The notes under the pieces: generated by a model | Told to the model about the DNA's origin: nothing | What the model saw: the letters and a program-made list of their open reading frames with translations, nothing else | Database searches by the model: none | Assembly: GCA_030637945.1 (NCBI GenBank) | Contig: DAOWFN010000193.1 | Span: 1-11,821 of the forward strand | DNA: 11,821 nucleotides | Direction of reading: 5' to 3' | Source: Gammaproteobacteria bacterium | Lineage (GTDB): Bacteria > Pseudomonadota > Gammaproteobacteria > SZUA-229 | Part shown: one piece after another, positions 6,351 through 11,821 of the stretch | Layout of the letters: every line of letters begins with the position of its first letter | How positions within the stretch are numbered: position 1 is the first letter of the stretch | Translations under genes and position numbers: made by a program

Positions 6351-7358
6351 TTAACGATGTTTTAAGCTGGAACGACGGCTGTTTTCACGCTGTACGTCTT
6401 TATTATGTTTTCTTAGCAGACTGATCGCGTTAACGTCCGACCCGAGATGTTCTTCACCTCTTGCTTTAGCAAGTTGTACCTGTCTTTCACGTTCGGCAAA
6501 GCGCTGTCGTTGCTCATCAGATTTTTTATCATAACAACTCGGGCAGCTAACGCCCTGTAGATATTTGTCACTATTTTTGTCATCTTCAGTAATGGGTAAG
6601 CGACAGGCATGGCACTGGTCGTAAGAGCCCTTTTCCAGCTGATGATTGACGCTAACGCGGTTGTCAAAAACGAAACATTCACCTTGCCATAGTGATTTTT
6701 CTTCTGGAACGGTTTCTAAATATTTTAAAATGCCGCCTTGCAGATGATAGACCTCTTCAAACCCCTGCTCTTTTAGATAAGCAGTCGATTTTTCACATCG
6801 AATTCCGCCAGTGCAGAACATCGCCACTTTTTTCTGTTTATTCGGGTTCATACTGGATTTTACGTAATCAGGAAACTGACGAAAAGTTTCAGTTTTTGGG
6901 TCGGCCGCATTTTTAAATGTGCCGATAGCAACTTCATAGGCATTACGTGTATCAACGATGGCTACATCAGGATCAGAGATAAGATCATTCCAGTCTTCAG
7001 GTTTAACGTAGGTGCCGACAACCTGGTTTGGATCGATGCCCTGTACACCCATAGTGACGATCTCTTTTTTAAGTTTGACCCGTGTGCGGTAAAAAGGCAT
7101 GGTTTCATCGTAAGATTCTTTGGTTCGTAAATCACTTAAGCGTTCATCTGAACGTAACCATGAGTGGAGTTTTTCGATTGACTGTTGTGAGCCTGCGACC
7201 GTGCCATTGATCCCCTCCTGAGCTAACAGCAAAGTACCTCTGATATCATTTTTGATCATGAAATCGTAAAGTGGTTGGCGTAGTGCCTGATAATCATCAA
7301 GCCTTACAAAATGATATAGCGCAGACACAACGACCTGTTGTGGTTTGTTTTGTGACAT
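6351..7358 (-). CDS. trhO: tRNA uridine 5-oxyacetic acid(34) pathway hydroxylase TrhO (rhodanese family)
   Basis: TrhO (YceA) hydroxylates carbon 5 of uridine 34 in certain tRNAs using O2, the first step to (c)mo5U; it acts in parallel with the prephenate-dependent TrhP. The 335-residue product has an N-terminal acylphosphatase-like domain with GTLLLAQEGINGTVAG (41-56), then a rhodanese domain with AIVDTRNAYEVAIGTFKNA (133-151) and the active-site loop FCTGGIRCEKS (181-191), catalytic Cys182. A C-terminal CHAC/CPSC module (Cys249, 252, 272, 275) looks like a metal site. I choose the ATG at 7358, which has AGGA eight bases upstream. An in-frame TTG six codons earlier (7376) would place the ribosome binding site inside the gene. 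It is the first gene of a four-gene unit. Confidence 0.95.
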   Translation of the reverse strand: MSQNKPQQVVVSALYHFVRLDDYQALRQPLYDFMIKNDIRGTLLLAQEGINGTVAGSQQSIEKLHSWLRSDERLSDLRTKESYDETMPFYRTRVKLKKEIVTMGVQGIDPNQVVGTYVKPEDWNDLISDPDVAIVDTRNAYEVAIGTFKNAADPKTETFRQFPDYVKSSMNPNKQKKVAMFCTGGIRCEKSTAYLKEQGFEEVYHLQGGILKYLETVPEEKSLWQGECFVFDNRVSVNHQLEKGSYDQCHACRLPITEDDKNSDKYLQGVSCPSCYDKKSDEQRQRFAERERQVQLAKARGEEHLGSDVNAISLLRKHNKDVQRENSRRSSLKHR

Positions 7359-7410
7359 AGTTTTTCCTGTATTCAACTGACTGGAACGTAAATCCAGAGT
7401 TTTTCAAATA

Positions 7411-7428
7411 GCATTTAATAAAAAATGC
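7411..7428. repeat. Short inverted repeat upstream of trhO
   Basis: GCATTT and AAATGC are separated by six A/T bases, between trhO and the palindromic element. It could be an operator or a small hairpin in the trhO promoter region. I could not place a convincing -35/-10 pair around it. Confidence 0.35.
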
Positions 7429-7456
7429 ATGAGGCCGGAATTTTACAGGATTTTAC

Positions 7457-7726
7457 TTAAGGCAACTCTGATTAATTATTATAGAGTTCTGCGGGCTTTC
7501 AAGCGTATAGATTCAAGGCATGGTTCGCAATGAATGCTTATTGCCTTCATAAGGAGCATAACGCTGAAGATGTGCGCTTGAAAGCCCGCCCTGTGGGGCG
7601 ATGCCCAGTAACCTGACTCTGCGTTATCGTTTTTCACCATACAATAAGTATGCTTTCAAATCGATGCCTTGATTCAGATTACTGGGCATCGCCAGAATTT
7701 ATGATAATTAATCAGAGCTGCCTTAA
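7457..7726. mobile_element. MITE-like non-coding palindromic element, 262 bp plus flanking TTAA
   Basis: The element runs 7461-7722 and is bounded by TTAA on both sides (7457-7460 and 7723-7726), compatible with a 4-bp target duplication. Its ends are inverted repeats starting GGCAACTCTGATTAATTA on the left and GGCAGCTCTGATTAATTA on the right, 21 of 23 bases matching. Inside are two long hairpins. The left has GCGGGCTTTCAAGCG at 7491-7505 and its exact complement at 7575-7589. The right has GGCGATGCCCAGTAA at 7597-7611 and its exact complement at 7679-7693. The enclosed 69- and 67-base loops align when one is reverse-complemented, with shared blocks TCAAGGCAT, CTTATTG and ATAACGC. No transposase is encoded, so movement would need an enzyme in trans. 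The TTAA site recalls the YTAR targets of the IS5 group, but family assignment is tentative. Confidence 0.83.
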
Positions 7727-7738
7727 ACAAAAAATACC

Positions 7739-7746
7739 TATATAAG
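7739..7746 (+). promoter_or_regulatory. Candidate -10 region for the alanine/glycine symporter gene
   Basis: TATATAAG lies between the palindromic element and the symporter ATG at 7799 and resembles a -10 box. The place of a -35 box would fall on the last bases of the mobile element and does not match the consensus. The ATG is preceded by about 20 A/T-only bases with one C, with no Shine-Dalgarno. Weak. Confidence 0.25.
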
Positions 7747-7798
7747 AGCAGACGAACTGTTAAAATTTTTCCTGACTTTTCAAAATAATAATAACTAT

Positions 7799-9136
7799 AT
7801 GCAAATACTCAATGATCTGATTTCTACCCTCAATGGAATCGTATGGGGACCATTAATGCTCATACTTATTTTGGGTACTGGTCTGTACTTGATGTATGGC
7901 CTGACTTTCATGCCATTAAGACGGATAGTCAGTAGTTTTAAATTACTCTGGCAGAGCAGAGAGAAAAAAGGTGAAGGCGATATAGCACCCTTTAATGCTC
8001 TGATGACCTCATTGTCAGCCACTATCGGTACCGGAAATATCGCAGGTGTCGCAACTGCCATTTTTTTAGGCGGTCCAGGCGCCTTATTCTGGATGTGGTG
8101 TACAGCTCTCGTAGGGATGGCGACCAAGTATGCCGAAGCGGTGCTGGCTGTTAAATACCGAGAGGTAGACAATAAAGGGAACCACATTGGCGGACCAATG
8201 TTCTACATTAAAAACGGCCTAAAATCTCACTGGGCATGGTTAGGTACCTGTTTTGCACTGTTCGGTGCTTTTGCCGGTTTTGGTATTGGTAACACCATAC
8301 AGGCAAACTCTGTTGCTGATGTACTTAATAATACTTTCGCAATACCACACATGCTTACGGGAATAATCATGGCAGTACTTGCCGCCCTGGTGCTTGTCGG
8401 TGGTATTAAACGCATTGCCGGTGTTGCGGGCAAGTTAGTACCATTTATGGCAACCGCTTATGTTCTTTCTGGACTGATTATTTTAATTATTAATTACCAG
8501 AGTGTTCCGCCAGCGCTGGCATTGATATTTACCCATGCATTTACGCCAGCGGCTGCAACCGGCGGCTTCGCAGGTGCTGCAGTCTGGGCAGCGATTCGTT
8601 TTGGTGTCGCCCGTGGTATTTTTTCCAATGAAGCAGGATTAGGTAGCGCACCTATCGCACATGCTGCAGCGAGTACAGATAGTCCTGTGCAACAAGGACG
8701 TATTGCCATGTTAGGTACATTTATCGATACCATTATTATCTGTTCCATCACTGGCCTCGTTATCATTTCTACAGGGGCATGGAGTCAAGGTGAAACGGGC
8801 GCAAGTTTGTCATCGGCTGCGTTTGAATTAGCGCTCCCTGGTATCGGTGGTTATATAGTGGCTATCGGTTTAAGTATTTTTGCGTTTACAACGATACTTG
8901 GCTGGAGTTTTTATAGTGAGAAATGCGTTGAATATTTATTGGGTGAACGCGCAATAACGCCGTTTAGAGTTTTATGGATAATCGCTGTTCCTATCGGTGC
9001 AACAGCGAGTCTGGATTTTATCTGGCTGGTTGCGGATACATTAAATGCATTGATGGCGATACCAAACTTAATCGCATTAATTTTATTAAGTCCGGTAGTT
9101 TTTAAACTGACGAAAGAACATTTTAATAAACAATAG
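7799..9136 (+). CDS. Sodium:alanine/glycine symporter (AGCS/DagA family)
   Basis: A 445-residue inner-membrane protein with about ten to eleven hydrophobic segments, of normal length for the AGCS family, which couples uptake of alanine or glycine to Na+ (or H+). Recognised from the N-terminus LNGIVWGPLMLILILGTGLY (11-30), SATIGTGNIAGVATAI (73-88), the family signature GGPGALFWMWCTALVGM (91-107) with KYAEAVLAVKYR following, GGPMFYI, and RGIFSNEAGLGSAPIAHAAA around residues 273-292. The ATG at 7799 gives the expected family start but lacks a Shine-Dalgarno. The gene begins 73 bases after the palindromic element and is followed on the same strand by a TSUP exporter beyond a REP-like region. The exact amino acid cannot be told from sequence. 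Confidence 0.94.
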   Translation: MQILNDLISTLNGIVWGPLMLILILGTGLYLMYGLTFMPLRRIVSSFKLLWQSREKKGEGDIAPFNALMTSLSATIGTGNIAGVATAIFLGGPGALFWMWCTALVGMATKYAEAVLAVKYREVDNKGNHIGGPMFYIKNGLKSHWAWLGTCFALFGAFAGFGIGNTIQANSVADVLNNTFAIPHMLTGIIMAVLAALVLVGGIKRIAGVAGKLVPFMATAYVLSGLIILIINYQSVPPALALIFTHAFTPAAATGGFAGAAVWAAIRFGVARGIFSNEAGLGSAPIAHAAASTDSPVQQGRIAMLGTFIDTIIICSITGLVIISTGAWSQGETGASLSSAAFELALPGIGGYIVAIGLSIFAFTTILGWSFYSEKCVEYLLGERAITPFRVLWIIAVPIGATASLDFIWLVADTLNALMAIPNLIALILLSPVVFKLTKEHFNKQ

Positions 9137-9153
9137 ATGTTTGTTGATTACCC

Positions 9154-9292
9154 CTGTAGGTGCGAATTCATTTGCACGGCACGGTTTAATATGAAAGATG
9201 CTCATGCGAATGAATTAATCGACATGTCCATATGCCTCCCCCATTCAGGGCTAACATTCAAATCGCTCCCGGCGATTTAGTCGCACCTACAG
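9154..9292. repeat. Composite, partly decayed REP-like region
   Basis: The outer arms CTGTAGGTGCGA (9154-9165) and TCGCACCTACAG (9281-9292) are perfectly complementary. The left part continues into GTGCGAATTCATTTGCAC (9161-9177 region), nearly identical to the arm of the 2370-2444 palindrome. A degenerate partner with ATGCGAATGAATT sits near 9204. The right part has its own hairpin, AAATCGC-tcccg-GCGATTT (9260-9278). So it seems to be two different REP-type units joined with shared outer sequence. It fills the gap between the symporter and the TSUP exporter. Confidence 0.75.
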
Positions 9293-9305
9293 AAAACACC
9301 CACCT

Positions 9306-10043
9306 ATGTTCCTGGATTTTTCTGTCTTAGAAATTACTTTAACCTGCGTCTTATTTATGTGGGCAGGTTTTGTCCGCAGTGGTCTAGGATTTGGCGGAGC
9401 GGCATTAGGCCTGCCCTTCATGTTATTCATACATGATCAGCCGGTTTACTGGTTGCCGATGATCGGCTTTCATCTGCTATTCTTTTCCAGCTTAACACTG
9501 CGGACTCGTTTAGATCATGTTGATTGGGCGTATCTAAAATTGTCTCTTTATTACATCATTCCACCTGCGCTGATCGGTGTTTTTGGATTGCTAAATCTCC
9601 CAAATTTATGGATTCTTACTTTCATCTACAGTGTCACCATGTTTTATGCTTTTATGTGGCTGTTTGATAAAAGTATCCACAGCGAAAGCAGATGGTTAGA
9701 TAAATCGTTGTTGATATTTGGTGGCTATATTGCGGGTACTTCATTAACAGGCGCACCATTGATGGTCGCTGTCTACGTGCACAATGTTATTAAGTCGCAA
9801 TTACGAAATACGTTATTTGTACTCTGGTTTATTCTGGTTATGATTAAAATGACGACTTTTGCAGCGTTAGGTGTTGACCTGAATTTTCTGACGGCTGTAG
9901 TGTTAGTGCCGGTTGCTGCTGTTGGGCATTTTATTGGATTAAAAACGCATGATGCGATTTTACGCAACGATGTCGTGTTTAAAAGGTTTATTGGGGCGAT
10001 GTTGGTTGTTGTAAGTGGGTTGGCTCTTTGGGGGTTATATTAG
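9306..10043 (+). CDS. TauE/SafE (TSUP) family membrane anion exporter
   Basis: A 245-residue inner-membrane protein with about eight hydrophobic segments in two homologous halves, as expected for the TSUP family. Members move sulfite, sulfoacetate and other organosulfur or small organic anions. The first half carries GFVRSGLGFGGAALGLPF (21-38) and the second the related FGGYIAGTSLTGAPLMVAVY (138-157). The substrate is not predictable, and no sulfite- or taurine-metabolism gene is adjacent. The ATG at 9306 lacks a Shine-Dalgarno and lies 13 bases after the REP-like arm. Transcription probably comes through from the symporter or from within the REP region. The stop is at 10041-10043, 47 bases before the hairpin-rich element. 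Confidence 0.88.
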   Translation: MFLDFSVLEITLTCVLFMWAGFVRSGLGFGGAALGLPFMLFIHDQPVYWLPMIGFHLLFFSSLTLRTRLDHVDWAYLKLSLYYIIPPALIGVFGLLNLPNLWILTFIYSVTMFYAFMWLFDKSIHSESRWLDKSLLIFGGYIAGTSLTGAPLMVAVYVHNVIKSQLRNTLFVLWFILVMIKMTTFAALGVDLNFLTAVVLVPVAAVGHFIGLKTHDAILRNDVVFKRFIGAMLVVVSGLALWGLY

Positions 10044-10090
10044 TTTTTTTTGGTGGGATTGTTATGGAGTTGTTTTTTTACTTTGGCGTT

Positions 10091-10622
10091 GCGGGTCTCG
10101 CCCCGCTGGCGAGGTACTTTTTTGCTACAGCCCAAAAAAGTACCCAAAAAAGGCCGCCACTACAGCTGCGCCCCTGCGAAGAGACGCAGGGGTTCCCATC
10201 GAGGTAGTACCGTTATCATGCTGTGAAAAAACTCGCAGAAAGCGCTCAGACAGTTTTCACAGAAAGCCCATGATAACGGTACTACCTCAATGGCTTGCTT
10301 AAGAGTGGAAGGAAGGTCAAAAGAATAAAACAACGCTAATGTAAAACCTGCACTACAACAACAGTTTTTATTTTTGTTTGTTAGTTTTTGTAGTCCCTTT
10401 TTGTTTGCTGAATGTCGCGGTGTTGGTAGAGGAAATTTTCCATGGACGGAAAATTTAGCTCTGTGCGCCCGGATGGCGCATCAGAGCGACTCGTTGGCAA
10501 CGCTGTGGCATTCAGGCACCCCGAGCGCTTTTCTCGGGGCAAACGAATCGGGATGGCATTCTTTTGGTTACTTTTCTTTTGCTACTGAAAGAAAAGTAAC
10601 TCGCCGGCGGGGCGAGACCCGC
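10091..10622. mobile_element. Non-coding hairpin-rich element with 23-bp terminal inverted repeats (532 bp)
   Basis: The ends at 10091-10113 and 10600-10622 are inverted repeats that begin GCGGGTCTCGCCCCGC and differ at a single base. Just inside each lies an A/T hairpin with a different sequence: GGTACTTTTTTG stem at 10113-10144, and GTTACTTTTCTTT stem at 10567-10600. Further perfect or near-perfect hairpins are CCCCTGCG/CGCAGGGG (10171-10192), AAATTTTCC/GGAAAATTT (10433-10456), GCTCTG-TGCGCC with GGCGCA-t-CAGAGC (10458-10487) and CCCCGAG/CTCGGGG (10519-10539). No target duplication is obvious and no transposase is present. Short open frames across it follow the repeats and have no protein-like composition. 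It resembles large dispersed repeats seen in several gammaproteobacterial genomes, which I recall but cannot check here. Confidence 0.75.
10196..10293. repeat. Nested palindrome within the hairpin-rich element
   Basis: Arms of 25 bases (10196-10220 and 10269-10293) are complementary except for one base. Both contain GAGGTAGTACCGTTATCATG or its complement. Inside them a second stem, CTGTGAAAA (10221-10229) with TTTTCACAG (10254-10262), continues the fold. It may be an independent element inserted in the larger one, or part of it. Confidence 0.8.
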
Positions 10623-10733
10623 TACATCTAAGAATAAGTCAGCAGTAAACAAAAAACTCCATGAGTAAATATAAATATCCAACCCCTCCATATCCAATAA
10701 CAACTATACGAATCTACCTGAATCTGACATAAA

Positions 10734-10748
10734 ATATCACCATGATAT
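10734..10748. promoter_or_regulatory. Small palindrome in the rapA upstream region
   Basis: ATATCA-cca-TGATAT is a perfect six-base inverted repeat ending 21 bases before the rapA ATG. CTGACA (10723-10728) followed 17 bases later by ATTAAA (10746-10751) could be a weak promoter overlapping it. No strong Shine-Dalgarno precedes the ATG. This is a candidate only. Confidence 0.28.
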
Positions 10749-10769
10749 TAAAAGTGAAAAAGAACAACA

Positions 10770-11821
10770 ATGGCTGAATTTATCCCCGGTCAACGCTGTA
10801 TCAGCGACGCTGAACTCCAGATGGGTCTGGGTACCATCCTAACGGTCGAGGAACGTACATTGACCGTTTTATTTATGGCGACGGGCGAGACTCGTACCTA
10901 TGCTAAACAAACCGCACCTCTGACACGTGTTCTGTTTGCTGCTGGAGACACGGTAAACAGTCATGATGGTCTGAAACTAACCGTTAGTGATGTCGCAGAA
11001 AATAATGGCCTGATTACCTATACCGGCTTTGATATCGATGGTGCAAGTCATCAGATTGAAGAAGCCGATCTGGATAATTTTATTCAATTAAACCGCCCTT
11101 CAGAACGTTTGTTTAACGGTCAGATAGATAAAGACAGCTGGTTTGAACTGCGTTACCAGACGTTGTTTCATAAAAATCGTTTAGCTAAATCTGATCTCTA
11201 TGGTTTGATCGGTAGCCGTACTAGCTTGATCCCGCATCAGTTATATATTGCTCATGAAGTAGCTAACCGTTATGCGCCTCGTGTGTTACTGGCGGACGAA
11301 GTCGGTTTAGGTAAAACCATCGAAGCGGGATTGATCCTGCATCATCAGTTATTAACCGAGCGAGCTAGACGTATATTAATTGTAGTTCCTGAAACATTGA
11401 TGCATCAGTGGCTTGTAGAGATGCTGCGTCGCTTTAATCTTCATTTTAAAATTTTTGATAAGGTGCGCTGCGATGACCTGCTGAGTGAAAATGACTTCGA
11501 AAATATTTTTCATTCGGAACAGCTGGTCTTATGCAGTATCGATTTTCTGGTGAGTGATGCCACTGTTTTTGAACAGTGTGTTATGGGTGAGTGGGATCTG
11601 ATGGTCGTTGATGAGGCGCATCATCTGCAATGGTCGGCGGAAGACCCAAGTATCGAATACATGGTCGTAGAGCAATTGAGTTATCACACCAAAGGTGTCC
11701 TGTTGCTAACAGCTACACCTGAGCAGTTAGGCAAGGAAAGTCATTTTGCACGATTACGATTGCTCGACCCTGACCGCTTCCCTACTTTTCAGCAATTCGT
11801 TGAAGAGGAAGAAAACTACGA
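10770..11821 (+). CDS. rapA: RNA polymerase-associated SWI2/SNF2 ATPase RapA (HepA), N-terminal 350 residues, truncated by window edge
   Basis: RapA binds core RNA polymerase and uses ATP hydrolysis to help recycle it after termination, particularly under high salt. The window holds about the first third of a protein that is near 970 residues in E. coli. The N-terminal Tudor-like region is visible as PGQRCISDAELQMGLGTIL (6-24) with TGETRTYAK (38-46) and TRVLFAAGDTV (52-62). The ATPase domain follows: TSLIPHQLYIAHEVANR (151-167), Walker A in LLADEVGLGKTIEAG (173-187), VVPETLMHQWLVEMLRRF (205-222), the DEAH box in VVDEAHH (279-285) and LLTATPEQLGKESHFARLRL (312-331). The ATG at 10770 gives the usual RapA start. 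It reads off the right edge with no frameshift seen. Confidence 0.97.
   Translation, partial: MAEFIPGQRCISDAELQMGLGTILTVEERTLTVLFMATGETRTYAKQTAPLTRVLFAAGDTVNSHDGLKLTVSDVAENNGLITYTGFDIDGASHQIEEADLDNFIQLNRPSERLFNGQIDKDSWFELRYQTLFHKNRLAKSDLYGLIGSRTSLIPHQLYIAHEVANRYAPRVLLADEVGLGKTIEAGLILHHQLLTERARRILIVVPETLMHQWLVEMLRRFNLHFKIFDKVRCDDLLSENDFENIFHSEQLVLCSIDFLVSDATVFEQCVMGEWDLMVVDEAHHLQWSAEDPSIEYMVVEQLSYHTKGVLLLTATPEQLGKESHFARLRLLDPDRFPTFQQFVEEEENY

Noticed and set aside
7457..7726. CRISPR-like or integron attC-like array
   Set aside because: There are no regularly spaced direct repeats and no cas or integrase gene. The repeats are inverted, with one element bounded by TTAA, which fits a MITE-like element better.
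7795..8766. Antisense open frames across the symporter gene (minus 7795-8187, 8227-8433, 8494-8766)
   Set aside because: They are shadows of a clearly recognised membrane transporter and have no independent family features.
10015..10703. Three short open frames (plus 10015-10302 and 10374-10631, minus 10512-10703)
   Set aside because: They lie mainly over the hairpin-rich repeat element and its flank. Their translations are cysteine-, arginine- or proline-rich strings set by the repeat sequence, with no ribosome binding site and no recognisable domain.

Overview
The window looks like chromosomal DNA from a gammaproteobacterium of moderate, somewhat AT-rich composition. This rests on the gene set: a RapA/HepA-type RNA polymerase recycling ATPase, QueA, PpnP (YaiE family), TrhO (YceA family), a DUF1631 protein and REP-like palindromes are a typical gammaproteobacterial mix. 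I cannot name the genus. The genes are mostly housekeeping or accessory metabolism. There is no phage, no plasmid backbone, no CRISPR array, no RNA gene and no intact transposase. What stands out is the amount of non-coding repetitive and palindromic DNA between the genes.

Layout. 1-482 (-): 5' part of queA, which runs off the left edge. 540-567: hairpin terminator. 599-1193 (-): two-gene unit encoding a single-domain rhodanese and a heavy-metal-associated (HMA) domain protein. 1194-1353: divergent intergenic region with a candidate promoter and operator. 1354-2313 (+): ppnP and a cytoplasmic DsbA-like oxidoreductase (CSWC). 2370-2444: a perfect REP-like palindrome. 2527-4707 (-): a large DUF1631 protein. 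4708-5030: AT-rich intergenic DNA. 5031-7358 (-): compact four-gene unit read in the order trhO, SemiSWEET transporter, CPYC glutathione S-transferase, MbcA/ParS/Xre-type antitoxin-like regulator. 7457-7726: a transposase-less palindromic element. 7799-9136 (+): Na+/alanine-glycine symporter. 9154-9292: a second, composite REP-like region. 9306-10043 (+): TauE/SafE (TSUP) anion exporter. 10091-10622: a hairpin-rich element with terminal inverted repeats. 10770-11821 (+): first 350 codons of rapA, which runs off the right edge.

Functional themes. Two genes act on tRNA wobble positions (queA, trhO). Several products are thiol, sulfur or metal-thiol proteins: two rhodanese folds, HMA, DsbA-like, GST and possibly the TSUP exporter. 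Apart from the four-gene unit and the rhodanese-HMA pair, I see no sign of a single integrated pathway.

The best candidates for something under-described are the repeat elements. The 262-bp element at 7461-7722 is built from two homologous inverted halves. Each half folds on its own 15-bp stem; the stems differ in sequence between halves, while the enclosed ~68-nt loops stay recognisably similar. That is what selection on stem pairing rather than stem sequence would produce.
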